The notes below the pieces were generated by a model. That model was given only the letters and a program-made list of their open reading frames with translations. It did not search any database and had not been told where the DNA came from. Both the position numbers and the translations under genes were made by a program. Shown here piece after piece: positions 19,229 through 27,736 of a stretch of 56,846 bases of DNA. This DNA comes from Myxococcota bacterium (GTDB taxonomy: Bacteria; Myxococcota_A; UBA9160; UBA4427). The DNA lies in NCBI GenBank assembly GCA_030748735.1, contig JASMLK010000053.1:1-56846 (forward strand), written 5' to 3'. Position 1 is the first letter of the stretch. Each line of letters starts with the position of its first letter.

Positions 19229-21042
19229 GCGGGAACCCCCGCGCCTGCGTCGTCGCCCACCGCGCGAGCACGTGCTTCTTCGCGCTGTTGTTCGTTCAAC
19301 AACACGTAGAGCCCGCCCAGCGCCATCAGTTCTTCGTGGGTGCCCTGTTCGACGATGCGACCGCGGTCGAGCACGACGATCTGATCGCAATCGGTCACCG
19401 TGCTTACGCGGCTCGCGACGACGACCACGGTGAGACCCTCGAAGACGCGTTCGAGCTGGGCCTGGATCGCGGTCTCGGTTTCGGCGTCGACTGCGGAAAG
19501 CGTGTCGTCGAGGATCAGGATGCGCGGGTCGAGGGCCAGGGCACGCGCGAGCGCCGTACGCTGGCGCTGCCCGCCCGAGAGCATCACACCCCGCTCACCG
19601 ACCATCGTCGCGTACCCGTTGGGTAGATCGTCGACATCCTTGTCGAGTTGCGCGCGCTCGGCGGCCTCGCGCACGTCCGCTTCGCGCGTTTCAGTCAGGC
19701 CGTACGCGATGTTGTCGGCCAGCGACATCGAAAACAGGAACGAATCCTGGGGCACCATCGCGATCGACTGGCGAAGCACCTGGAGCGGGATCTCGTTGAC
19801 GTCGACACCGTCGAGGAAGAGCTGCCCGCGCGGCACTTCGTAGAGCCGCGGGATCAGCGAAGCCAGCGTGCTCTTTCCCGAACCCATCGGCCCCACGATG
19901 CCGATGCTCGTACCCGCCGGAACACGCAGGTCGATTTCGTCGAGGGCCTCGGCCCCGGCGTCCCTGCCGTAGCGGAACGACAGACCACGGAACTCGATTT
20001 CGCCGCGCAGCGCGTCCACGTCCTGTGCGCCTTCGGCGTCCGCAATGCTCGGTTCGACCGAGAGCACTTCGTCGATGCGCTGCATCGCCGCCGCACCGCG
20101 CTGCACCAGGGCGAACACCCAGCCCATGATGAAGGTCGGGAAGATCAGCTGGAAGATGAACACCGAAAAGGTGATGAAGTCGCCGACGTCGATCAGGCCC
20201 GCGTCGTAGTAGCCACCGCCGACCACGAGCAGAATGCACATCGCGGCCGCGGGAAGCATGCCGACGATCATCGGCATGCCGGCGTTGATCCGCACGAAGC
20301 GCAGCTGCCGGTGCAGCAGCTCTTCGGCCGACTCGAGGAAGCGGGTCTGCTGCTCCTCTTCCATCGCGTAGGCCTTCACGACGGGGATCCCCGCGATGGC
20401 CTCCTGCGCCTGGTTCGACAGGTCGCCGAGCCCCACCTGCACCGCGAGTGAGCGCGAATGCATCTGGGTGCCGAACAGGCGTGCGATCAAGATGAACAGG
20501 GGGAACGGGATCATCACCATCAGGGCGAGCTTCAGGTTGATCGCCGCCATCGCCGCGAAGACCGAGATGAACAACACCGGCGTCTGCATCACCGAAAGCA
20601 GCCCGGGCCCGAGCAACATGCGCAGGGAATTCAGGTCGTTCACGCAGCGGCTCATCAGGTCGCCGGTGCGCCAATTGAAGTAGAACGACTGCGGAAGCCG
20701 CTGGAGATGCGCGAACAGATCGTTGCGCATCTCGTATTCGACCTCGCGCGCGGCGTCGAACACCATCGTGCGCGAGTAGTACCGGAAGAGGAAGCGAAGG
20801 CAGACGACGACGAAGAGCCACACACAAACGACGGTGAGCTCTTCGCGCGGTGCGCCATCGACGGCCGCCTGGATCGCGTCCCCCGTGAGCATTGGAAACG
20901 CGACGAACGCCGCCACGTAGCCGAGCGTGGTGACCGCCCAGATCGCGTAGTAACGCAGGTTGCGCAGCACGTAGACCGAAAGCCGGCGCAGCGCGTGCTT
21001 GACCGAGCCATCGCCCTCGACGTGAACCACGGCGGCGCTCAT
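19225..21042 (-). CDS. ABC exporter half-transporter, degenerate-ATP-site subunit
   Basis: A 605-aa MdlA/TM287/BmrC-type half-transporter. The N-terminal membrane domain has about six helices (first at about residues 24-44). The ATPase domain has Walker A GIVGPMGSGKSTL and a canonical signature VMLSGGQRQRTALARAL. However, Walker B reads LILDDTLSAVD, with Asp where the catalytic Glu should be. The switch position reads VVASRVSTV, with Ser instead of His. These substitutions mark the non-hydrolysing site of heterodimeric exporters. The ATG at 21042 overlaps the glycosyltransferase stop (ATGA), so it is preferred over 21054. Confidence 0.92.
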   Translation of the reverse strand: MSAAVVHVEGDGSVKHALRRLSVYVLRNLRYYAIWAVTTLGYVAAFVAFPMLTGDAIQAAVDGAPREELTVVCVWLFVVVCLRFLFRYYSRTMVFDAAREVEYEMRNDLFAHLQRLPQSFYFNWRTGDLMSRCVNDLNSLRMLLGPGLLSVMQTPVLFISVFAAMAAINLKLALMVMIPFPLFILIARLFGTQMHSRSLAVQVGLGDLSNQAQEAIAGIPVVKAYAMEEEQQTRFLESAEELLHRQLRFVRINAGMPMIVGMLPAAAMCILLVVGGGYYDAGLIDVGDFITFSVFIFQLIFPTFIMGWVFALVQRGAAAMQRIDEVLSVEPSIADAEGAQDVDALRGEIEFRGLSFRYGRDAGAEALDEIDLRVPAGTSIGIVGPMGSGKSTLASLIPRLYEVPRGQLFLDGVDVNEIPLQVLRQSIAMVPQDSFLFSMSLADNIAYGLTETREADVREAAERAQLDKDVDDLPNGYATMVGERGVMLSGGQRQRTALARALALDPRILILDDTLSAVDAETETAIQAQLERVFEGLTVVVVASRVSTVTDCDQIVVLDRGRIVEQGTHEELMALGGLYVLLNEQQREEARARAVGDDAGAGVPA

Positions 21043-21773
21043 CGGCCGAGCCATCCCGCGATGCGCGTGCGGTCGACGCCGAACCAGAATGCGACGAATG
21101 CCACGAAATGCAGGATCGAGGTTCGTCCCACTCCGTGTTCGAAGTAACGCCGCGCCGAAGTCGTCGCGGCCTCGGACAGAAGTGCCAGCCGCCCGTGGCG
21201 CTTCATCTCACGCACCAGATCGCAGTCTTCCATCAACGGCACGTCCGGAACCCCACCGATGGCCTCGAGAACCGGCCGTCGAACGAAGATCCCTTGGTCA
21301 CCGAACGGAAAGCGCAGCAAGGCGATGCGGAGCCGTGCCCACCGCTCGACCCGTCGCATCCGCGCACTGCGATCGTCGAATCTCAAACGGAAAGCGCCTC
21401 CCACAGCACGGGCGTCATCGAGTGCAGAGCGGACCGCGCCCGCCCATCCGGGGGGCAAGCGCGTGTCTGCGTGTAGAAAAAGAACGACGTCGCCTTTGCT
21501 TGCTTGGAACCCAACCTGTAGCTGCCGGGCGCGGCCGCGTTGGGCGCTGATGACTCGTGCTCCCGCGCCTCGGGCCCGCTGGGCTGTTTCGTCACGGCTC
21601 CCGCCGTCGACGACGATCACCTCGACCGCAACGGATTCGTTGCGACCCTTCGAGCCCTGCGTGCCGCTGGTGACGTCTGGGTTTTCGCTTCCCAACGCGC
21701 TCGAAATGGTGGCTGCGATGCCTTCCGCCTCATCGAGCGCGGGTATCACCACCGCGATCAACACGCGCGCCAC
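21039..21773 (-). CDS. Family 2 glycosyltransferase, TIGR04283-like
   Basis: A 244-aa soluble GT-A enzyme. It begins VLIAVVIPALDEAEGI, followed by a VVDGGSRDET nucleotide-sugar motif and FLHADTRLPPGW, the DxD-type metal site. MEDCDLVREM lies near the acceptor loop. The short length and these motifs resemble the group named rSAM/selenodomain-associated transferase 2 (TIGR04283). The start is GTG at 21773. It is the first gene of a three-gene operon with the ABC exporter, which hints that the exporter handles a glycosylated lipid or similar product. That functional link is inference only. Confidence 0.85.
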   Translation of the reverse strand: MARVLIAVVIPALDEAEGIAATISSALGSENPDVTSGTQGSKGRNESVAVEVIVVDGGSRDETAQRARGAGARVISAQRGRARQLQVGFQASKGDVVLFLHADTRLPPGWAGAVRSALDDARAVGGAFRLRFDDRSARMRRVERWARLRIALLRFPFGDQGIFVRRPVLEAIGGVPDVPLMEDCDLVREMKRHGRLALLSEAATTSARRYFEHGVGRTSILHFVAFVAFWFGVDRTRIAGWLGR

Positions 21774-21899
21774 GATAGCATGCTGAAGTCGCCTCCCCGG
21801 ACCCGCGACACGCGGGCAGATGGCTCAAATATCGACTCATCCTTCGCGAACCGGTCCCCCACAATTGACCCCCCTACCCCGGTTCAGTACCTATGCCGG

Positions 21900-23156
21900 G
21901 TGTCGCGACCCAGGAAACCAGAAACCTCCTCGGAGACGGGCGCCGATTTCGCGTCGGACGTCACCGAGGTCACCATCGAGATCGAAGACATCGTCCCCTC
22001 ACGCAAAAGCGCCCCCGAGCCCTCGGACGCCGACGCGGCTGCTGAGCCCGGAGGCGCAGCCTCCAATACGGCACCCAGCTATGCCCGCGCCGGGGTCGAT
22101 CTCGACCACGACGAGTCGTTCATCGACGACGTGAAGGACATCGTTCGCGGCGCCACGCGCCCCGAGGTGCTCTCGTCGATCGGCGGCTTTGCGGGCATGT
22201 TCAAGACGCCCGAGCGCTACGACGACCCGATCTGGGTCGCGGCGACCGACGGGGTCGGGACGAAGCTCTCGCTCGCGCGGCAGATCGGCCGCTACGACAC
22301 GATCGGCATCGATTGCGTGGCCATGGTGGTGAACGACCTGGTGGTTCAGGGCGCAGAACCCGTCGTCTTCCTCGACTACCTCGCCATGAGCAAGCTCGAT
22401 CGCAAGATCGCCGCCGACGCCCTGCGCGGGATCGCCGAAGGCTGCAAGCGCGCCGGCTGCGCCCTGCTGGGCGGTGAGACAGCCACCATGCCCGGCGTCT
22501 ACCGCGACGGCGACCTCGAAGTCGTGGGCTTCAGCGTCGGCGTGGTCGAACGCGACCGCATGATCGACGGCTCGACGATCCGCGAGGGCGACGTGCTGCT
22601 CGGTCTCGCCTCGAGCGGCTTCCACAGCAACGGTTATTCCCTGGTCCGCCACGTGGTCGACCAGGGCATCGTCGCGGGCTCGGTCGATCTATTCGCCGCC
22701 AACGACGACCTCAACACCACCCTGGCCAGCGCCCTGATCGCTCCGACGCGCATCTACGTGAAGCCCCTGCTGAACGTGATTCGCGACTTCAGGATCAACG
22801 GCCTGGTGCACATCACCGGTGGCGGTTTCGACGGCAACATCCCGCGCATCCTGCCCACGGGCGTGCAGGCGCGCCTCGACACGAAGGCCTGGCCTCGGCC
22901 CGGCGTCTTCGACTGGATCTCCCGTCAGGGTGAAATCAGCGAAGATGAAATGCTGCGCGTCTTCAACTGCGGCATCGGCATGGTGCTGATCGTGCCGCGC
23001 GAGCAGCACGAAGAGATCGCCGAGCGGCTGAACGGGCTCGGCGAGCGCGCCTATCGCATCGGCGAAATCGAACGCCGCGCAGATGACGGCCCTGCCCTCA
23101 TCATCGACCCGGGTTTTCTCGCAGGTCGGGGGGAAGGTCGGCTCGAAGGCCGATAG
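21900..23156 (+). CDS. purM: Phosphoribosylformylglycinamidine cyclo-ligase (AIR synthetase)
   Basis: ATP-dependent ring closure forming aminoimidazole ribonucleotide in purine synthesis. The conserved core begins SYARAGVDLDHDESFIDDVK and contains the ATP/substrate loop ATDGVGTKLSLA. NDLVVQGAEPVVFLDYLA, GCALLGGETATMPG and ITGGGFDGNIPRILP follow. The core is about 350 aa. The only in-frame start that avoids long unconserved sequence is GTG at 21900, which leaves about 65 extra acidic N-terminal residues. No good Shine-Dalgarno precedes it. A TTGACC about 35 nt upstream raises the possibility of a leaderless message. A downstream oxidoreductase follows after 2 nt. Confidence 0.93.
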   Translation: MSRPRKPETSSETGADFASDVTEVTIEIEDIVPSRKSAPEPSDADAAAEPGGAASNTAPSYARAGVDLDHDESFIDDVKDIVRGATRPEVLSSIGGFAGMFKTPERYDDPIWVAATDGVGTKLSLARQIGRYDTIGIDCVAMVVNDLVVQGAEPVVFLDYLAMSKLDRKIAADALRGIAEGCKRAGCALLGGETATMPGVYRDGDLEVVGFSVGVVERDRMIDGSTIREGDVLLGLASSGFHSNGYSLVRHVVDQGIVAGSVDLFAANDDLNTTLASALIAPTRIYVKPLLNVIRDFRINGLVHITGGGFDGNIPRILPTGVQARLDTKAWPRPGVFDWISRQGEISEDEMLRVFNCGIGMVLIVPREQHEEIAERLNGLGERAYRIGEIERRADDGPALIIDPGFLAGRGEGRLEGR

Positions 23157-23158
23157 CG

Positions 23159-24550
23159 GTGTCCTTTCCGGTCGTTTCCCAGAGCGAAGGCGCACGCGCG
23201 CGGCGCTGGGACGCGGTGATCGTCGGGAGCAACATCCCGGCGCTGGTGCTCGCGGCGCGACTCGGGATGGCGGGCAACCGGGTCCTCGTCGTCGAAGAGG
23301 AAGCCGCGCGCACGAGCTTCGCCGGTCTGCGTGAGCCCTTCTATCTGGCGGGCGCGCGGGGAGGCGGCGTCCTCGAACACAGCCTGAAAGAACTCACGCT
23401 GTCGTTGCTCGACCGCCGCCGCATCGAAGACGAAGAAGTCTCGTACCAGCTGGTCGCCGAACAGCTCCGCGCCGACATCGGCCGCCCCGAACTCACCGCC
23501 GAAGAACTCGTGGCGTGGAGTCTGTGCAAGCCCGACACGGCCCACGCGCTGGTTCGCAACGTCCACGAAGCGTCCGAAGTCGAGCGCAAGATCATGCTCT
23601 CGACTCCGCTGGTTCGCGTCGGTCGCCGCATGAGCCGAGCCCGCACCGGCGTCGAGGGCAGCCATCGCCGCGGGCTGCCGGCCGAAGCCGCCCATGCCGA
23701 AGCCGACCTGGCCCGCGTGCTGAAGGCGCAGGTCCGCGCGCTCTCCAACCTCGCCACGACGACGCCCGGCCCCGAAGCCCAGGCGCGGCTACTCGGGAGC
23801 GCGCTCAGTGGCGGCGTCGGCTTTCCCGAAGGCGGGCCCTGGCTTCACGAGATGCTGCGCCGCCGGGTCGAGTCGGTATTCGGCGAATTTCGCACCCTGT
23901 CGCGCAAGTTCCGCCTCGTTTCGGTGATGAACCAACCGGGGGTTTCCGTCGCTGGCTCGAACGAGATCTGGGCGGGACGCCTGCTGGTCGTCGCCGCACC
24001 GACGACGGCCGTGGCGGGGGTGCTCGAAGCGAAGGACACCCCCGAATTCCTGAAACACCCGCGCACTACGCGACGACGCATCAACGTCCACTTGCGCGTG
24101 CACCGCGACGTCCTGCCCGAGGGCATGGCGAAGCGCGTGATCCTGCTTCCGGGCGATCCGTCGAGCGACGTCGAACAGCTGGCGACCCTGAGCGTCTTCG
24201 CGCGGGAAAACGATCCCAAGCACCGCGATGTCGTGCTGCGCGGTTTGGCGCGCGAAGGCGAAGAACCCGAAACCGTCGCAAGCGAATTGCGCGACCGGGC
24301 ACTCGAACTCATGCCCTTCCACCACGACAAGATCGAAGACATCCCCGTGAAGGTCCCGCGCTGGGACGACGACCATTTGCTCGAAGACCCGCTGCGGGGG
24401 GCTTGCTGGCCGGGGGAGATCGATTTGCGGGCGAGCGCGAAGTTGCCGGTTCACTTGCTGGATCGGGCGTTCGTTGGTGGCCTCGGCCTCGAAGGGGATT
24501 TGTTGCTTGGGCTTCGGGCGGGGGAAATCTTGCGGCGGGAGCTCGAGTAG
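23159..24550 (+). CDS. FAD/NAD(P)-dependent oxidoreductase, function unknown
   Basis: A 463-aa protein with an N-terminal Rossmann FAD fold: WDAVIVGSNIPALVLAARLG, then a strand ending VLVVEEE. The glycine motif is degenerate (GSNIPA rather than GxGxxG). The C-terminus, AFVGGLGLEGDLLLGLRAGE, resembles the FAD-closing segment of phytoene-desaturase/amine-oxidase relatives. The middle third has no recognised motif and is charged (ESVFGEFRTLSRKFRL). The GTG start lies 2 nt after the purM stop, so it is probably translationally coupled to purM. A specific reaction cannot be assigned. Codon usage shifts from C-ending to G/T-ending in the last 50 codons. Confidence 0.75.
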   Translation: MSFPVVSQSEGARARRWDAVIVGSNIPALVLAARLGMAGNRVLVVEEEAARTSFAGLREPFYLAGARGGGVLEHSLKELTLSLLDRRRIEDEEVSYQLVAEQLRADIGRPELTAEELVAWSLCKPDTAHALVRNVHEASEVERKIMLSTPLVRVGRRMSRARTGVEGSHRRGLPAEAAHAEADLARVLKAQVRALSNLATTTPGPEAQARLLGSALSGGVGFPEGGPWLHEMLRRRVESVFGEFRTLSRKFRLVSVMNQPGVSVAGSNEIWAGRLLVVAAPTTAVAGVLEAKDTPEFLKHPRTTRRRINVHLRVHRDVLPEGMAKRVILLPGDPSSDVEQLATLSVFARENDPKHRDVVLRGLAREGEEPETVASELRDRALELMPFHHDKIEDIPVKVPRWDDDHLLEDPLRGACWPGEIDLRASAKLPVHLLDRAFVGGLGLEGDLLLGLRAGEILRRELE

Positions 24551-24568
24551 GGGCTCGCATCAAGCATG

Positions 24569-24647
24569 GTGTGGGGCGAGTGGGGGGCCCCGGGGAAGGC
24601 GGGCGTCGCGGCGGTTTTATTACCCCGGACCCCCACCCGCCCCACAC
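24569..24647. terminator. Long imperfect inverted repeat between convergent genes
   Basis: The arm starting GTGTGGGGCG at 24569 pairs with the arm ending CGCCCCACAC at 24647, for roughly 25-28 bp with few mismatches. The central loop is about 22 nt and includes GGTTTTATTA. It sits midway between the oxidoreductase stop (24550) and the amidase stop (24711), as expected of a bidirectional terminator, although no T-run follows either arm. Confidence 0.5.
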
Positions 24648-24710
24648 CCGTTGCGCACCGCTCTGCAACGAATCCCGGCGCGCGGTGTCGGTGAGCGAGC
24701 GAAGCCCGCG

Positions 24711-26141
24711 TCAGTTTGTTGGGGTTTTGGGGGGCTCGGGGGGGCGGCGCTTCCAGTGTTGGGTGGCTTGTTGGAAGGCGTAGGCTAGTTGGAGGACGGC
24801 GAAGTCTTCGTGTTGGCGGCCGACGATCTGGAGGCCGACGGGTAGGCCTTCTTCTGTGAAGCCGCAGGGGACGGATATCGCGGGATGGCCGGTCAAGGTC
24901 ACGAAGGAGGCCGAGTTCATCCAGTCGATGTAGGTCTCCATGGGGACGCCCTCGATTTCGGTCGGGAATTCTTCTTCGATGGGGAACGGCGGGACCTGAT
25001 TGACGGGGAGTACGAGGAACTCGACGTGCGTCATCAGGTCAGCGAAACGGCCGTGAAGGGCCGTGCGTTGACGCTCCGCTCGAGCAATGTCGGCCGCCGT
25101 GAGGGCTTTGCCCCTGGCGACGTTCCAGCGCACGGTCTCTTTGATCTGCGCCATGGCTTGTTCCGGCAGCGAAGACAGGCCGTCGGCGAAGGTGTGGGCA
25201 CGCAGCGTCTGGAAGGCTTCGTAGGCACCCCCCCAATCCATCGTCGAGGGCTGGACGCTGGCCCCGAGGCCCTCGAGCACGGGGATCGCGGAGGCGACCA
25301 CCTGCGCGACGCGGCGATCGACGGGCAAGCCGCCGAGATTCTCGTCGAACGCGATACGCGTGCCGCGCAGGTCGCGCTCGAGGGACGAAGCGAAGTGCTC
25401 ACCCGGGGTCTCGAGTGAAAGGGGCGTGCGCGGGTCCGGGCCCGCCATCGCGGAAAGCAAGAGCGCGGCGTCTTCGACGGTGCGTGCCATCGGGCCGAGC
25501 ACCGTCAACGACTCCCAACCCGAAACCGTGGGCACGATCGGCACCCGGCCCGGAGACGGCCGAAAACCCACGACGTTGTTGAAGTTGCCCGGATTGCGAA
25601 GCGAGCCGCCCATGTCGCTGCCATCGGCGATCGGCACCATCCCGGTGGCCAGAGCGACTGCTGCGCCACCACTGCTCCCGCCACAGGATCGCGTGAGGTC
25701 GTAGGGGTTGCGGGTCGGGCCGAAGACCGGATTGAAGGTATGCGACCCCGCGCCGAATTCCGGCATGTTGGTCTTGCCGATCGTGATGGCGCCAGCGGCC
25801 CGGAGTCGCGTTACGACGAGATCGTCGTGTGTCGGAACGTTTTCGGCGAGCAGTGGAGAACCCATCGTCGAACGGATGCCCTTCGTCATGACGGCATCCT
25901 TGTGCGCCACGGGCAGGCCGTGGAGACGGCCGAGTCGCTCTCCTCGGGCCTGGGCATCGTCGGCGCTTTGCGCCCACGAGCGAGCTCGTTCCGGCACCAG
26001 AGTCACGATCGCGTTGAGTTGGGGATTCACCCTCTCGATGCGGGCGAGGTGGGCGTCGAGCAGTTCCCGCGCCGAAAGCTCTCTTCTGGCCATGAGCGAG
26101 GCGAGTTCGACAGCGGTCAGGTCGCAGACGTCGGTATCCAT
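24711..26141 (-). CDS. Amidase signature family hydrolase
   Basis: A 476-aa serine hydrolase with the Ser-cisSer-Lys triad visible: Lys81 in VAHKDAV, Ser157 in GGSSGGAA and nucleophile Ser180 in GSDMGGSLRNP. The full amidase-signature core (GKTNMPEFGAGSH...NPYDLTRSCGG) is intact. The length is typical for stand-alone amidases. GatB and GatC are absent nearby, so a tRNA amidotransferase role is unlikely; the substrate is unknown. It follows the membrane protein gene by 48 nt on the same strand. The last residues are Pro/Lys-rich and end TPTN, as does the upstream gene product. That end is encoded in an extreme G-run region on the opposite strand. Confidence 0.93.
   Translation of the reverse strand: MDTDVCDLTAVELASLMARRELSARELLDAHLARIERVNPQLNAIVTLVPERARSWAQSADDAQARGERLGRLHGLPVAHKDAVMTKGIRSTMGSPLLAENVPTHDDLVVTRLRAAGAITIGKTNMPEFGAGSHTFNPVFGPTRNPYDLTRSCGGSSGGAAVALATGMVPIADGSDMGGSLRNPGNFNNVVGFRPSPGRVPIVPTVSGWESLTVLGPMARTVEDAALLLSAMAGPDPRTPLSLETPGEHFASSLERDLRGTRIAFDENLGGLPVDRRVAQVVASAIPVLEGLGASVQPSTMDWGGAYEAFQTLRAHTFADGLSSLPEQAMAQIKETVRWNVARGKALTAADIARAERQRTALHGRFADLMTHVEFLVLPVNQVPPFPIEEEFPTEIEGVPMETYIDWMNSASFVTLTGHPAISVPCGFTEEGLPVGLQIVGRQHEDFAVLQLAYAFQQATQHWKRRPPEPPKTPTN
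24721..24744 (+). repeat. G-run cluster with G-quadruplex potential
   Basis: On the plus strand the runs are G4, T4, G6, CTC, G7. The longer runs can each be split, so four or more G-tracts of three or more are available. The element lies inside the last codons of the amidase, on the non-template (C-rich mRNA) side. Confidence 0.5.
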
Positions 26142-26189
26142 GGGGGTCCATTCGAGATCACGAGAACGAAGGAACGGCAGGAAGTCCCT

Positions 26190-27713
26190 TCAGTTCGTTG
26201 GGGTCTGGTGGGAGGGGTTCGCTTCGAAGATGCGGAGGGCGCCCAGGGGGCTTGGGGTGCCGTAGTGGGTGGTGAGGGTGGGGAGGGCCTCCCGGTCGAT
26301 TCGGACTCTGGGGTCGAGGAGGATGGTGTCGATTTCGTAGCGGGAGATGAGGGTGTCGAGGCCTTGTTTGCCGGGGGCGAGGCGGTGGGACCAGCGGAGG
26401 CTGTAGACGGGGCGGTCGAGGAGCATGTGGTAGTGGAAGCCGCGAATGGTGGCGAAGCGGGTTTCGGGGGGGAGTTCGGCGAGAAGTCGGTCGCGGTTCT
26501 CGAGCATTTCGTTGTGGCGGGCTTCGATTTCGGGCCAGCGGTAGCGAGGAGTGAAGTCGAGCGCGATCACGGCGAGGCATAGAAGGATGCAAAGCGCGTT
26601 TGCGACCCGTGGGTTCGTGAAGCGCGCGACGTGGGTGCGCACGGTCGCGAGAAGGATCGGGACGAGCAGCGCGAACACGGGGAGCAGCAGGCGGTCCTGG
26701 TAGGCGAAATAGGAACCCGTCATCGCGAGTGAGAAGAGCAGAAAGAATGCGGTCGTGGTCTGGGCCGCAACCGCGACGTAGAAGAGCGCTCCGATCAGCA
26801 GCGTCGTGAGCACCAGATGGTGCGGCTCGATGTCCGCCGTCTGAAGACGGGATGCGAGGCCTGCTGTGATCTGGCGACCGCGCTCGAAGATGCGCTTGGC
26901 CCAATCGTCCAGGCTGACGCGCGGCGAAGCGGGGTTGCCGAAGTCGTAGTGGAAGAGCGCAGTCGAATAGGAGTAGTTGAGGAGTTGGTCGGCCGGGGGC
27001 GGGTTTGCGGTGAGTTGGTTCCGCACGACCCACGGCGCAAAGACGACGACCGTCGCGATGATCACCACGAGACAACGCGACCGGACGAAGGCCGCCAGCG
27101 CTTCCGAATCGGGCTCGCGCCGCCAACGCAACCAGCGGGCGAGCAACACCGCGGGCAACAGCAGGATCGCGAGTACGCGCACGTGGGCAGCCCACGCGAT
27201 CGCGACGCCGAGTGCGAGTTCCCAGCCCGTGCTACCGCGCGCATCGGCACGCCGCGCCACCAACAGCGCCACGAGTAGAAAGCACAGACCCGGCACGTCG
27301 GACATCGGCTGGCTCGCGAGCTTCAAGAAGATGGGATTCGTGGCCACGACGCCCACTGCGGCAAGCGCGAGCCATCCTCCCAACCGCGGGCGCACGTAGA
27401 TGAAGAGCAACACCAGTGTCGCAACACCGTAGAGTGCGACGTAGCGGTTCAGGACCGCGGGAGCGGCGTCGACCGCCGCCATGACGGGGGCCAACAGCAG
27501 CGGAAAACCGATCGGCCGCAAGTGAAAGGGCTGCCCGAGATACGCGTAGCCCTCGCCGCGAAGCATCGCGCGCGTGGTCGACAGATAGATCGAGCCGTCA
27601 TTCATGAACGTGTGCCACGGATGAACGAGCAGCAGGAACCCCAGGCCGCACGCGAAGACGAGTACGAACAGGGCCCAGCGGTCTTCGCGTGTCCACGGCG
27701 AGTGTGGCTCCAT
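26190..27713 (-). CDS. Polytopic membrane protein, probable GT-C type glycosyltransferase
   Basis: A 507-aa integral membrane protein. An N-terminal helix (WALFVLVFACGLGFLLLV) precedes an extracytoplasmic loop with acidic residues (MNDGSIYLSTTRAML and the GYAYLGQPFHLRPIGFPLLLAP segment). This resembles ArnT/PMT/GT39-like lipid-linked sugar transferases. About eight to ten further helices follow, then a soluble C-terminal region from about residue 390. The start is ATG at 27713 (MEPHSPWTRED). The divergent sulfatase gene begins only 23 nt away, so one of the two starts may lie further inside, or promoters overlap coding. The last 110 codons lie in a G-rich (plus strand) patch. Confidence 0.75.
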   Translation of the reverse strand: MEPHSPWTREDRWALFVLVFACGLGFLLLVHPWHTFMNDGSIYLSTTRAMLRGEGYAYLGQPFHLRPIGFPLLLAPVMAAVDAAPAVLNRYVALYGVATLVLLFIYVRPRLGGWLALAAVGVVATNPIFLKLASQPMSDVPGLCFLLVALLVARRADARGSTGWELALGVAIAWAAHVRVLAILLLPAVLLARWLRWRREPDSEALAAFVRSRCLVVIIATVVVFAPWVVRNQLTANPPPADQLLNYSYSTALFHYDFGNPASPRVSLDDWAKRIFERGRQITAGLASRLQTADIEPHHLVLTTLLIGALFYVAVAAQTTTAFFLLFSLAMTGSYFAYQDRLLLPVFALLVPILLATVRTHVARFTNPRVANALCILLCLAVIALDFTPRYRWPEIEARHNEMLENRDRLLAELPPETRFATIRGFHYHMLLDRPVYSLRWSHRLAPGKQGLDTLISRYEIDTILLDPRVRIDREALPTLTTHYGTPSPLGALRIFEANPSHQTPTN

Positions 27714-27736
27714 GACGCCAATGCTAGCCTGCCTCC

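Noticed and set aside
21900..23156. Could the AIRS-family gene be selD (selenophosphate synthetase), given the nearby selenoprotein?
   Set aside because: It has the PurM motifs (ATDGVGTK, GETATMPG) and lacks the N-terminal Cys/Sec-containing glycine-rich loop of SelD.
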